A DNA stretch of 64,000 bases, from NCBI GenBank assembly GCA_963921795.1, contig OY997640.1, positions 12,844,937 through 12,908,936 on the forward strand, read 5' to 3'. This stretch comes from Nannobrachium achirus (Eukaryota; Chordata; Actinopteri; Myctophiformes; Myctophidae). The first letter of the stretch is position 1. Each line of letters opens with the position of its first letter. Under the pieces are notes generated by a model. It did no database searches. It had not been told where the DNA came from and worked only from the letters and a program-made list of their open reading frames with translations. Below are positions 22,400 to 34,062 of the stretch, one piece after another. Position numbers and translations under genes: made by a program.

Positions 22400-22510
22400 T
22401 TAACTAAAATCTTTGCTTGACCCCCAAAATGATATGTACTTGGCCGAGGACCCCCATCTCAAAATATGTTGTTCCAGGGACCCCCAGAAAATTGGAGTTA
22501 AAAATGTTCA
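22400..22510. mobile_element. Isolated GGACCCCC/CTCAAAATATG block
   Basis: ACCCCCATCTCAAAATATG and TTGTTCCAGGGACCCCCAGA match the middle of the TTAA MITEs. The hairpin arms are absent here, so this is a hAT-derived part standing alone or a MITE fragment. Confidence 0.4.
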
Positions 22511-22762
22511 ATGCTCAAATGCACTGCTCCACTTCAAACCGATTTTTGTTTTTCTTCTCAAATGTAAAGTTTTGGACATACCAGTTTTCCATACAACAAC
22601 GGTGAGCATATATCACAGAACTGAGCCTGTATAAAACGCTGACATGAGGTGGAATATTTCTTCTTTTTTTTTTCTTGATGGTCGATAAACAAATGATGGT
22701 GAATGAATGGTGCCAGCAAAAATATAAAGTCCCAGGGTGGAAAATGTATATTTGCTGCTCTG

Positions 22763-23589
<827 letters not shown>

Positions 23590-24035
23590 GACTAACCTCG
23601 CCCACCAGGCTTTCTGAGAGAAAGCCTGGTGTTCGTTCACAACAGGTCGTTTGGTTTCCGCCTAAAGCGCGGAAACCACTACAAGAAGCGGCGTCGCTTT
23701 GATTTGTTTCCCCCCCGTTTGTTTCCCCAATCCCTATTAAAATGCTGGAGTAGCCTAGTGTAGTCTTGCCAGTCACTAACAGTTGGACTAAAAGATGCAT
23801 ATACCAAACGATTTTTTTCAAAAGCAAAACTACTCCGCATCAAGGAGTTTATTAGGTAGGCCCTAAAAGTATGTCCTTGAGCGCAGGGGAATTATTTTGG
23901 GTTAAAACTGTTTCCGGTGGATAGTTCCGGCCAAATTGTAGTCATTTGAGTACTACAACATGACGTTTTGTGGTTTCCGCTCCAGACGGGTTACAAACCC
24001 GAAAAGTGAAGTGATCCCAGACTAGTACAGACAGA
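23590..24035. mobile_element. DNA element of unknown class, copy 1
   Basis: It shares with 57245-57595 the blocks TAGTCTTGCCAGTCACTA, GTTGGACTAAAAGAT, TAGGCCCTAAAA and GCAGGGGAATTAT. The ends GAAAGCCTGGT and GATCCCAGACTA form a weak inverted pair. A short hairpin, CCAGGCTTTCTGAGAGAAAG, CCTGG, lies at 23607-23631. Confidence 0.45.
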
Positions 24036-24198
24036 CAGACCAGCACACAGACAGACAGACTGACTGACTGAGCTCCACTGATCTTGCCACAATGATGCTA
24101 TAGGCTAAAAAAAAAAAAACATGGTTCCTAACCTTCTTGCCAATACAGCTCATTGAGTGGAGCTGAGGAGTGAATGAGTATCAGCTGCCAGTGAGACA

Positions 24199-24227
24199 GA
24201 GAGAGAGAGAGAGAGAGAGATGGAGGG

Positions 24228-24259
<32 letters not shown>

Positions 24260-24280
24260 AGGGAGAGGGAGAGGGAGAGG
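24199..24280. repeat. (GA)n and (GAGAGG)n
   Basis: GA tract broken by TGGAGG, then a hexanucleotide run. Confidence 0.93.
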
Positions 24281-24337
24281 ATGATGGAGTCATTTCAGAG
24301 CTGTGGTCTGGTGACTGGTGGTCACTCTACTGATTAA

Positions 24338-24915
24338 CACATTTATAACTGGAACACATTAGTACGCATTATTACTATTTTGAAAAATAGCAGATATACA
24401 AGCTCACAGCGCGACACTCGGTGCTGCACTGTGAGCTTGTATATCTGCTATTTTTGAAAATTCTTGACATTTTGTGCAAATTCTTAGAATATATCTTTTT
24501 AAAAGCGAAGTAGGCCCCAACTCAAATATTTGCTTCAAGGTTCAAGGTTCAAGGTTGTACTTTATTGTTACGACTTTTGTGCAGGTACATAAGAGTAAAA
24601 CTTATTTTTGCTTCTGGGGGGTCCCTGGAACAACATATTTTGAGATGGGGGTCCACGGTCAAATTCAAGTAATTTCGGGGGTACTTGACATGACATTTTT
24701 TGAGAACTGCCGCTTCACCCATTTAGAAGCAGGATTCAAAAGACATTATCGGTTCAAAGACTTTAAAATTGTCATGATTTTTTTCAAAAATAGCAGACCT
24801 ACAAGCCCGCAGCGTGCTGTGAGCTTGTACATCTGCTATTTTTCAACAGCTAAAGCATAAAATAATGGTTAAAGACAGTAATAATGTGTGATAATGAGTT
24901 CCCGATCTCAATGCG
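24338..24915. mobile_element. piggyBac-like MITE with TTAA target duplication
   Basis: TTAA lies at 24334-24337 and 24916-24919. The ends are CACATTTATAACTGGAAC and GAGTTCCCGATCTCAATGCG, a diverged pair. The hairpins are at 24383-24455 and 24786-24843. The middle is interrupted by a LINE tail. Confidence 0.7.
24538..24604 (-). mobile_element. LINE 3'-tail fragment inserted in a TTAA MITE
   Basis: CAAGGTTCAAGGTTCAAGG opens the fragment, followed by TTGTACTTTATTGTTACGAC. It interrupts the internal part of the MITE at 24338-24915 and is the reverse complement of the block at 46690-46765. Confidence 0.45.
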
Positions 24916-24990
24916 TTAATGAGCTGCTCAATGAGTGTTTACAGCAGAGCAGCCCCTCACACTGCTACCATGAGTGTTTACAGAAGAGCT

Positions 24991-24992
<2 letters not shown>

Positions 24993-25050
<58 letters not shown>

Positions 25051-25055
25051 GAGAG
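24993..25055. repeat. (GA)n
   Basis: GA tract with one extra GG, followed after 20 bases by a run of 10 or more G at 25075. Confidence 0.95.
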
Positions 25056-25550
25056 AATAGAAAATGGGACAGGTGGGGGGGGGGGGGGTTCATATAATTT
25101 CACCTCGGTAGAAAATGAGCTAGAACTTAGAAGAATGTGGAAAAGGGCACCAAATAAAGGGCGGAGGGGGGAGTGAATGAAAGAGGGAACACAGCCATCA
25201 ATCACACAACTCCAGCTAATAGAGAGAGATGGAAACTAATCACAGTCTAAATTCAACCAGGGAACATTCAGACATTAGTACACCGTACAGCCTGTTTGTA
25301 CCGTATATATATACAAGGCTGCAATAATAGCTTGTACGCATGTTCGCTACTTTCTTTCACACAACACGGTGGTTAATTAAACTAGTTGATTTAGTCTATT
25401 GTATTTTTTGCAACACTTTTGTAACAACTTCTAATCGAGACATTACACATACAGTAAATGTGAAGGCCAACTTGATTAAATCTGGCTCCGTAGCCTAAAA
25501 GGCAAGGAGCCGACAAGCCAAATGTCATGCAACTAAGATGTTCTGTTCTC

Positions 25551-25552
<2 letters not shown>

Positions 25553-25588
<36 letters not shown>

Positions 25589-25589
25589 C
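25553..25589. repeat. Poly(T)
   Basis: About 36 T. It could be the A-tail of a minus-strand retroposed piece, but no body was recognised. Confidence 0.9.
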
Positions 25590-25716
25590 AAATCAGTCTC
25601 ATATCTCACATCTCATCTGAACAGTGCTTTACTTCTCATGAGTATAGGGATGTTACGTTTGTGACATCCCCTGACCACCCATAAGGGAATTTCAATATAA
25701 GATAGACAGAGTATAG

Positions 25717-26158
25717 CAGGGTTCCCCAATTAGTTTTCCCCAAGGGCCGAATTATGTCTAGGGTACCAAGCCAAGGGCCACAGCATTGCAGGGGGCGACG
25801 GAGGTGTTCCCACTAATCCAGCGACAGTTTTCGTCGTTGTCAGATGAAAATCTTGTACGTCCAAAACTGTTCGTTTTGAATTTATCATATTAAAAAACGA
25901 TTTAAACTAGTGAAAAGAGCCGATCTACAAGCACACAACGCCTCGCACCTGCTGTTTTCACTACTTTTGTGCGACGGCCTTGTTATGATTTGCGAAAGAA
26001 CGTAAAAATTTGGAGATGCGAGATTTCCACCCGACAACGACGATATACTAGTGTTGTTGCTGCTCTTATACCACCATTATTACTGGGGTTGGTGGGGGCC
26101 AGACAGTAGCCCCCCGCGGGCCGCAAATGGCCCGCGGGCCACCTATTGGGGAACCCTG
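25717..26158. mobile_element. Non-autonomous hAT, CAGGGTTCCCCAATTAG ends, with the hairpin module
   Basis: The ends are CAGGGTTCCCCAATTAG and CTATTGGGGAACCCTG. GAGTATAG is repeated exactly at 25709-25716 and 26159-26166. The inside carries the module with CGTCGTTGTCAGATG / CCCGACAACGACG ends, and a shortened hairpin at 25904-25967. Confidence 0.88.
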
Positions 26159-26280
26159 GAGTATAGTATAGCAATATATATTTTATAATATTGTTGCTAT
26201 TTACTCCTTTTTCTCACCATTGTAGTCGTTACTTCCTCCCCGCACACATTTCTGTGTGTTGTCACTGCTGTTGTACACTA

Positions 26281-26362
26281 CTGGCTCACCTGGCAGTGAG
26301 GAGCCCCCACCGGGAGGACCTACTGGCTCACCTGGCAGTGAGGAGCCCCCACCGGGAGGACA
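26281..26362. repeat. Tandem duplication, 42-bp unit, two copies
   Basis: CTGGCTCACCTGGCAGTGAG plus GAGCCCCCACCGGGAGGAC occurs at 26281 and again at 26323 with no difference over about 38 bases, so the duplication is recent. Confidence 0.8.
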
Positions 26363-26366
26363 TAGA

Positions 26367-26928
26367 GCATCCGTCCTTCTCTACTCCTACCAAAACACTC
26401 CCTAGCCCAGCCCGTAAGAGTACATGCAGTAACCTATGAGAATTGACCCGAACAAGTAACCCCGAACACGGTTCGCTTGTCTTCATATACACACTGGACA
26501 AAGCCAGATGCACTGCGGTGAATTCCAACTTCCAGACTCTGAGGTGTCGGGGCAGCTGCCACTGCGCCACTCGCGCTGCCTGTATATTATTAATGTAGCC
26601 TTATCATCACATACACACAGTATGATTTGGCCTGCATGATGAGAGGAGTGATAAAAGCAGAGTGTGCTACTGCTACTCAGAGTGTTATGTTATCGACCCT
26701 ACAGGGACGATACAGCAGGAGCTGGCCAATCGGTGCGAGCTAAAAGTGCCGCCGGGGCACCTGGACTGGACTGTCATCACCGCCGGTGACCTCGCCGGGA
26801 AAGCAAGTCAGCAACGTCAAACACTTTTGCTGCGTCGATCAAACGCAAAACAAAAGTATCACCACGGGAAATGTTGTTGGTTGGTTGGTGGCTGCCTGAG
26901 GTTTCTGAGAGCTGCGGTGGATGGATGG
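26367..26928. other. Unassigned, partly GC-rich
   Basis: At 26690-26830 the plus strand reads an open frame with PPGHLDWTVITAGDLAGKAS. I could not match it to a family and see no splice sites that would make it an exon. Confidence 0.35.
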
Positions 26929-26929
26929 A

Positions 26930-26984
26930 AGAGAAGAGAAGAGAAGAGAAGAGAAGAGAAGAGAAGAGAAGAGAAGAGAAGAGA
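26930..26984. repeat. (GAGAA)n
   Basis: Eleven pentanucleotide units. Confidence 0.95.
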
Positions 26985-27503
26985 ACTAAAAGGAGGGCAG
27001 AGGAGGAGATGAATAAAGGGAAGGACAAAAGGGTAAAGTAGAAAAGAAGATCATCGCGAGAGTAATAGAAGAAAATATGAAGATAAGAGGTGTCTGCCCG
27101 ACATCAGTTAAGTTTTGGGGAGATGTTCTTGAACGGTAACCGTAAGGCCTTAACGGTTAACGGTTAAAAACGTAAACGTAACACTCGCAAGTTGTGTTTA
27201 AGCTCTTCTTTTTTCTCTTTATAACATGGTTCAATTCGACGGGTGATGGGGTCTGTTTTGGAAAATCCAATCTGAGAATTTTGCGCTGCGTTTCCTGACG
27301 AACAAGCTTGTCTCTGTCAACGTTATGGCGGAGAGTTTCATGGATGATGTCGGACTTGGTGACCGCGTCGCGGATGGGCTGAACTGGTCTCGATGTAACA
27401 AACCCAGAAATTGCATTATGGATCCTTTGGGGGTTTGCAGTGAAATCCATCTTTGCTTCATGCTTAGGGGAAACGCTTTGGGTGGGTGGATGGGTGTTCG
27501 AAG

Positions 27504-28520
27504 TAGGGATGGCCAAATGGAGATTTTTTCTTAACCGATAACCGAAAGGCCTTATCAGTTAATTAACCGTTAAGGAAATGTGTTCAAAAATGCGCTATTT
27601 TAGCGATTAAAAAAAAGGAAAATACACCCGTTTTTCCCCATAATAAAGTGCCATATTTACACATTAAAAACAATACAACTAGGAGAAACAAGAATACAAA
27701 TGTTTTCTAAAAGAAATGTGTTTTTGCAAAGAAACGGTGAGATTGAAATGATCAGTCTGTAATGTGATGCGCTCTCGCCAGGCAAAGGGGGCTGGAGCCC
27801 TTAACTTTTATCAACAGAATTGTCCACCAAAAGGCCCTTCAGCCCATGCCTCTCTAAAATTCTGTGCACTCCCTGTCGGTCGCCTAACTAAACAGCAGCA
27901 ACGAGATGCTCGCATGTAGAGCAATAACTTTCAATCGTATGACTTTTGGAATGGTTGGATCGGCTAAACGTGATGTCCATTTCATTAATTTTCTTCTCTC
28001 TCGCCCGTGTTTTGTGTGTGCTGATGCAGCGATCATTGAATTTGCGACTCTGAGCTTTGTTATTTTCGCATATCCTAGCTACTCATAACCAAGACGAAGT
28101 TAGCGTTCCTCACGTCATCAACATGTAACATTATAAAGTTGTGTTTTAAGCTCTTCTTAAACGGGATTCAATGTGACGTGGGTCTGTTTTGTAAAATCCA
28201 ATCGACGACGGAGCATTTGTTTCCTGATGGACAAGTCAGCGTGTACGACTCCAAATCAAGCAGCGTCGCAGCCTCGCACAGTTGCGTGAATGCATGGATG
28301 TTACACAGACAATGGTGTCCAGAAATGTGTGACCACAGCGCGTATAGTTGCATGGTTGATGACTTGATGTTGCGTAGATATTGGTGTACGGGGCTTTTGG
28401 TGTGACATGGGTTGATTTCCTTTTTCTTTTTTTTTTATCGGTCAAAATTAACCGTTAGTGCTTACCGGTAACCAATTTCTTATCGGTTTAACGGTAACGG
28501 TTAACCGTTGGCCATCCCTA
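27504..28520. mobile_element. hAT-like element, TAGGGATGGCCAAATGG ends
   Basis: The ends are TAGGGATGGCCAAATGG and CGTTGGCCATCCCTA. ACCGATAACCG / CGGTTTAACGGTAACGG motifs lie just inside. No exact 8-bp duplication was found. It may be nested in an older relative: matching AACGGTTAACGG motifs lie at 27130-27180, and an ATCCCTA end lies at 28775. Confidence 0.5.
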
Positions 28521-29043
28521 ACACAAAGTCTGCTCTGCTCTGTGCTCTCAGTCAGCAAGCGTGCATGTGTCTCAGCGTTGTCAGCGAGGCGCAGTAGATG
28601 CATGTGGTCCGCGCCGCGGCCCCAACAGGAGCGGAATTGGAGCGGAGGACGCTCCTTGATCGCTCCAAGCCATTCAGGCACATTTTAAAACTACTTATTA
28701 ACGTTACGGTCACCATTAACCGTCAAGTGTTTACCGGTAACCAATTTCAGTTAACGGTTAACCGGTTAATCCCTAGTTTTGGGGGGTCCTTGACGTGAAA
28801 ATAGTTTGACAACCACTGCAAGTAGAGGGACAAAAGAAGCTTATGCGGCAGCACAGAGCAGGGGAGGCGGGTGGGGCTGGCAGCCATCATGACATGTATG
28901 GAATGGATGTCATGGATGTCTGAGGGCTCTTGAGCAGAGCTAAGCCTCTGTAATGCAACGCAGCGTGACACACCGCGGCTCAGCCACGCCAAGCACGGCT
29001 CTGTGACACTAACCGACTCAGACCCGGAGCAAATCCGCCTTAA

Positions 29044-29609
29044 CCATTGTTTTATGCTTTAACTGTTGAAAAATAGCAGATATACAAGCTCACAGCGCGG
29101 CACCGAGTGCCGCGCTGTGAGCTTGTAGATCTGCTATTTTTGGGGGGAGTAGTGTTGTTGTTGTTGTTGTTTTTCTTTTTGTAGTTGTGTCATTGTATGT
29201 TATGTTTTTGTCTTATGTATATAAAAAAAAAAGTTATGTAAAAATTCTAACAAAATTTAAATTTCTGTGAAAAAAGAAAGTCTAATAAACATATTGTTTA
29301 CAAAAAAATCTTTGAATATATCATTTTAAAAGCAAACATTTGTAACTCAAATTATTTGCTCCTGGAACAACATAGTATTTCGAGATGGGGGTCTGCGGCC
29401 AAATACCGTACATGTGATTTTGGGGATCCTTGGCGTGAAAAGGTTTGAGAACCACTGATTCTAGAAGGATGATTTAGAAGACATTTATAGAACCGGGTCA
29501 AAAATATTTCATGATTTTTACAAAAATAGCAGATCTACAAGCTTGCAGCGCAGCACGTGAGCTTGTATATCTGCTATTTTTCAACAGTTAAAGCAGCATA
29601 AAACAATGG
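29044..29609. mobile_element. piggyBac-like MITE, best-preserved inner-type ends
   Basis: TTAA lies at 29040-29043 and 29610-29613. The ends are CCATTGTTTTATGCTTTAAC and GTTAAAGCAGCATAAAACAATGG-like (GCATAAAACAATGG), an almost perfect inverted pair. The hairpins are at 29069-29141 and 29522-29581. About 150 bases of T-rich sequence interrupt the left inner arm. Confidence 0.8.
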
Positions 29610-29716
29610 TTAAAGTTATTGGTTAGTGCGTAATAATAATGCATTGCAGGCATGAACGGGCTAACACTCCACATGACACAGTATGACACACACACACACT
29701 CTCCATGTAGGACGCA

Positions 29717-29717
<1 letters not shown>

Positions 29718-29810
<93 letters not shown>
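29718..29810. repeat. (CA)n
   Basis: Pure tract. Shorter CA runs lie on both sides from 29685 to 29851. Confidence 0.96.
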
Positions 29811-29814
<4 letters not shown>

Positions 29815-30511
29815 GACACACACTATGACCACGTAAGACACGCACACACACAGTAGGACACTGCACAAAGCTGTTACGCCGCAACACAAAGCCCCGCACG
29901 CACGGCTTGGCACACATGCATGCTACACAGCAGGGAAAAAATCCATATAGTTTTCACTTTTAGCATCCAACTATTCTGGACCACTATACTGTAGTGCAGA
30001 GATATTCAACTGGCGGCCCGCGGGGCAAATGCGGCCTCAGCGATTTATTTTTTCATCATGTAGCTAGGTAGCATGGTAACATACAAGAGCTCGAGTTCTG
30101 AGTGCAGTTCATCCATCCATTGGAAATCATTTCTGGGTCTTGAATGGATGTTGTCCATTTACCCCAAAGAAACAGTTCACCTGGATTGTGTCCATCTTCC
30201 ATCTTCTCCATCATCATTCACTTCAAACACATCTTGTGCTCTTATCAGTCGGGTACTCAAAATAAAAGCAAAAACATTTCATTCATAAGAACATGTAAAC
30301 ACTTCACCTTGCCAGCCTGTCTCAAATACTCTTCCTGCAAAGACACTTCCATGCCAATAATTACCCATACTGAAATGCTGTATGTGCTTATTTTCTTAAT
30401 CTAAGCCTGTCCACTAGAAAGGACTGGCAAAGAAAACATCAAATGCATTAATGCAGAATGAAGCAGGGCCTAATAAGTTAACATAGCCTAATGGACATAC
30501 ATGTCCATTGT

Positions 30512-30942
30512 CAGGCATTGACATTAAGGCTTGCCCACCTGCCCCCGGCAGGTAAATAAAACGTTGGGGCAGGTGAAGTTTGCTTTCAGGTTGCCCGACT
30601 GGGCAATTGCTAATTTGAGAGGGGACACGACCGTCTATAAACAACACAAGATATCTGTCTAAAGTCTAAACACCTGAACATGGCCATAAAAAAATATATA
30701 TATAAAATGACAAAGTGTGAAACCATAGCAATCATAACTACCTAGGTATTTGGATTTGGAGGTATTGAGGTATGATTACAAATTGTTATTGAGTTAAATT
30801 GAGTGGTAATTAAAATCTTACCTATCATTTTATAATGGACGATTTACTTATTGGGCAAATGTACATGACATTTGGGCAAGTAGAACATGACCTGTACTTG
30901 CCCGACAGGCAAGTGCCTCTTAGACCTTAGTGTCAACCCCTG
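30512..30942. mobile_element. hAT-like element with CAGG-ATTGACA ends and TTGCCC arms
   Basis: The ends are CAGGCATTGACATTAAGG and CCTTAGTGTCAACCCCTG. ATTGT stands on both sides, only five bases. TGCCCGACTGGGCA and CTTGCCCGACAGGCAAG motifs occur inside. The sister copy is at 50590-51060. Confidence 0.7.
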
Positions 30943-31378
30943 ATTGTTGTGTCTTATCGGACATATAGTGAACAACAAACCGTGAAACGGTCAACCATCA
31001 ACATTTTCGTTCATTTCTGTTGTCACAGTCTGGTGGCCCCTGACTTCAATTGATTTTACAATTGTGGCCCACTGCCTAATCTAGTTGAATACACCTGCTG
31101 AAGTGTACATACACAGCAGCACACACAATAACCTGAAGCACGCGCACACACAAGTGCACGTAGAGTCGCATACACACAGCGGGTAGGAACAGCTCAAATC
31201 CATAAACAGGAGGCTACATCTCACTTTTAGCATTATCAAAGCTCCTGCTATGCTACACACCCGCACACCCACACACACAAACACACACACACACACAGAG
31301 AGAGAGCAGGGTAAATGCAAAAAAAAAATCCATATGCGTCTCACTGTTAGAATCAACAAAACTCCTGCTATGCAAACA

Positions 31379-31775
31379 CAGTGATTCTCAACCTGTGGGT
31401 CGGGACCCCCAGAAGGGTCCCCAAATTAGTTTGGGAAGGTCCCCAAGTGATGAACTAAATGTGCAACATTGTTTTCTCACTCAGTAAACAAACCAACATA
31501 AAGTTTAAGTGTATAGAGGGTATCTGCACGTTTCTAGAGTGTCAATTTGAGGACTTTTTAATACCTCTAAAATTGTGAAAATAGCAGATCTACATGCTCA
31601 CAACGTCTCGCGTTGCGAGACGTTGTGAGCATGTAGATCTGCTATTTTCACAATAGAACCAACCGTGCTATACAAAATGTAATGCCTCAACTCTTAGTGC
31701 TCGTCAGGGTGGGGGGTCCCCAGTTAAAATATGATTATTTTGGGGGTCATGGCCTGAAAAGGTTGAGAACGACTG
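31379..31775. mobile_element. Non-autonomous hAT, CAGTGATTCTCAACC ends, with a perfect hairpin
   Basis: The ends are CAGTGATTCTCAACC and GGTTGAGAACGACTG. The flanks TGCAAACA and TGCCAACA match at 7 of 8 bases. The hairpin at 31572-31654 has no mismatch. A decayed sister lies at 60862-61171. Confidence 0.85.
31572..31654. repeat. 83-bp perfect hairpin, the cleanest copy of the recurrent palindrome
   Basis: The arms 31572-31611 and 31615-31654 are exact reverse complements over 40 bases around a GTT centre. The left arm reads ATTGTGAAAATAGCAGATCT and then ACATGCTCACAACGTCTCGC. The absence of any mismatch suggests recent formation or repeated correction. Confidence 0.95.
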
Positions 31776-32183
31776 TGCCAACACACAGGTTGTGTGTGCA
31801 ACGCAAGCACAGTTGACACCCATCCACACACGCACACACACTGGGGACAGGCTTGCAGGTCCTGCGCATCTCGTGTGTCATGAATGTGTACCATTTCCAA
31901 GGCTGTCAAAGCCTTAACGAGTGAGTGTGTAATAATGTGCACTTTGAGGGCCAACTTGCCCCCTCCTCAGTTTTTACCATAGAGCTCCAACTGCTCTCAG
32001 CAGTCGGCACCGCTTTTAAAGTGCACACTGACTTGATTCTCCTGCTCACACAGACCTCACACAGTATCGATCTGTGCTGATGACGTGCGCAAACCAGCGT
32101 GAGTAAAAACAACACTTTATTGTAGGCTGCATCTTTACGGTTCTGCCTAAAAATACAAAAATAAACAATAAAACAATCATACT

Positions 32184-32394
32184 CGGGCACCTGGTGGCCT
32201 AGTGGACCAGGCGCATACCATATAGGCATTGCCATTTCGGCATCAATGCCTGTCGGCGTCGCCGGTTCGATTCCCAATCCGGGCGACCTTTGCCGCGTGT
32301 CACTCCCCGTCTCTCCCCCATTTCCTGTCAGTCTACTGCCCTATCCAATAAAGGCAAAAAGACCCAAAACAGATCTTAAAAAAAAGAAAAAGAA
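32184..32394 (+). mobile_element. tRNA-derived SINE with intact target-site duplication
   Basis: It starts CGGGCACCTGGTGGCCTAG, an A-box-like tRNA start, and carries the B box GGTTCGATTCCC about 75 bases on. The unique part contains CCCCGTCTCTCCCCCATTTC, and the tail is CAATAAAGGCAAAAA plus an A-rich end. A 14-bp direct repeat, AAAACAATCATACT, flanks it at 32170-32183 and 32395-32408. This proves insertion by target-primed reverse transcription and fixes both ends. Confidence 0.88.
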
Positions 32395-32593
32395 AAAACA
32401 ATCATACTGTACGATACGAAGTCCTTACTACCAAGAAAGTGGAATCCTTACTTACACTGGCTCCCTGTGTGTGGAATGTATTTCAAAATGCTATTATTCG
32501 TCTATAAAGCTTTGAATGGTTTAGGGGCCAAAATATGTCTCTGATCAAACGCCCAGGAAACTGCATGTCTGCTGCCACTCTTGTTTCTTTTAA

Positions 32594-32799
32594 CCCATTT
32601 AGGCCTAGAATTAGAAGGATTCAAAAGACACTTATAGAATCGGGTCAAAATTCTAATGTTCACGACTTTTCAAAAATAGCAGATCTACGAGCTCGCAGCG
32701 CGGCACTCGGTGCCGCGCTGTGAGCTTGTATATCTGCTATTTTTCAATAGTTAAAGCATAAAATAATGATACACAAAATGTGTACCCGTTCTAAATGGG
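32594..32799. mobile_element. piggyBac-like MITE with a single hairpin
   Basis: TTAA lies at 32590-32593 and 32800-32803. The ends are CCCATTTAGGCCTAG and CGTTCTAAATGGG. Only the right-arm hairpin, 32672-32744, is present; the left arm and the middle are deleted. Confidence 0.8.
32672..32744. repeat. 73-bp recurrent hairpin
   Basis: AAAAATAGCAGATCTACGAG runs to the centre GGCACTCGGTGCC and returns to GTATATCTGCTATTTTT. It is the same size as its counterparts at 2072 and 42860. Confidence 0.88.
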
Positions 32800-32999
32800 T
32801 TAAATCACAACTAAACACCTTTCTGTTTTGCTGCTTTGTTCGATTGAGTTATTTTGTTTCTTATTCATCTTCTGCACTGTAATTGCACTTTTATTTTTAC
32901 TTTTTTTTATGTTTTCTCTTCTGTGAAGCACATTGATTGAATTGCCCTGTTTTTGTATCAATTTAAACATTGAACTCTGCGAGCCTGGCTGATGGGTTT

Positions 33000-33636
33000 T
33001 ACAGGTTTTAGAAGTACGACAAACAGTGAAAATGGCCAATCTACAAGCTCACAAGACGCTGCATAACGTTTTTTTAGTCACTTTTGGTCATTTTATCATC
33101 TAATCAGGCTTTTGGGAGCACCCCAGACAGTTGCTTGATTCAATATTTAGATATTTACCTATACAAACCCATTGTAACTTCAAACTCCAACCAAGAATCA
33201 GAGAGGGTAAATGACATCTATGCATTGACCCAGCCGTGGCTTGCTCAGAGTGAGTGCACAGGGGAGCAGTTGGATGTAAATTGGGCTTCCTTTTCATTCC
33301 TTTTTTCTACTCAAGAGTTTTATCCCGCGATTTTGTAAACCATTTTTTACTCAGTGTCAATTATCTAATGTAATCCTGGGTGCCACACTCCCTCTGTCAA
33401 CCTGGGGAGACAACAGACTGACCTCATGCTTCCTTCCATGCATGAGGAGTCCAAGTTGCTTCTTTTCACTTGACAGGGGGGAGTTTCCCCGGTTAGACGT
33501 AGCGCGTGGAAGGAACACTATTTCAACCAGTTCCTTTCCCCTCCATCAAGCGCTCCGGCTGGCCAGGGGGAGGCAGTATAGACAGAGAGCAGGATTACTC
33601 CAGAAAGCCTTTTCCTTCCTAAATGTTGTTTAAACC
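33000..33636. other. Repeat scraps only
   Basis: A half hairpin, GTGAAAATGGCCAATCTACA, at 33027-33046, and TCCCGCGATTTTGTAAACCA at 33321, shared with 43995. Otherwise unassigned. Confidence 0.4.
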
Positions 33637-33639
33637 AGT

Positions 33640-33870
33640 GGTTCTCAAACATTTTCTATGCAAGGACCCCCAAATGTATTATTTGGCCACGGAACCCCAA
33701 CTTGAAACCGCCATACAGGATTTGTGTTGTCAAAATGTTTCAAACATATTCCACATTAAATTACATTTTTGATTTTATATAGATATTTTAGAAAATGTTG
33801 GATCTACAAGCTCAAAACGCATCGCAGCACGACACATTGTGAGCATGTAGATTCGCCTATTTTCAAATAG
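33640..33870. mobile_element. CAGTGGTTCTCAAAC element fragment with decayed hairpin
   Basis: CAGTGGTTCTCAAACATTTT starts near 33638, followed by GGACCCCCAAATG. At 33805-33862 a decayed palindrome reads TGGATCTACAAGCTCAAAAC and TTGTGAGCATGTAG. The right end is not clear. Confidence 0.45.
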
Positions 33871-34062
33871 CCAAAGCGGTTGCTTCTTTTGCGCCTGTTT
33901 TCGTAGACCTTGTTTCTCTCGCAAACATCTGATTGGCAACCTTGCCACTGAGTCCCAGCCAAGCTAATAGGAGTATATTGTATATTGTTGTTCGACGTTG
34001 ATAATGCATCGCACTGCCAATGATATGAAAATCTCATTTACTGTGAAGGTGACTTTTCCTGT

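Noticed and set aside
26662-27012. Open frame with PPGHLDWTVITAGDL
   Set aside because: It looks less repetitive than most, but I could not match a family; it runs into a (GAGAA)n tract and lacks splice sites.
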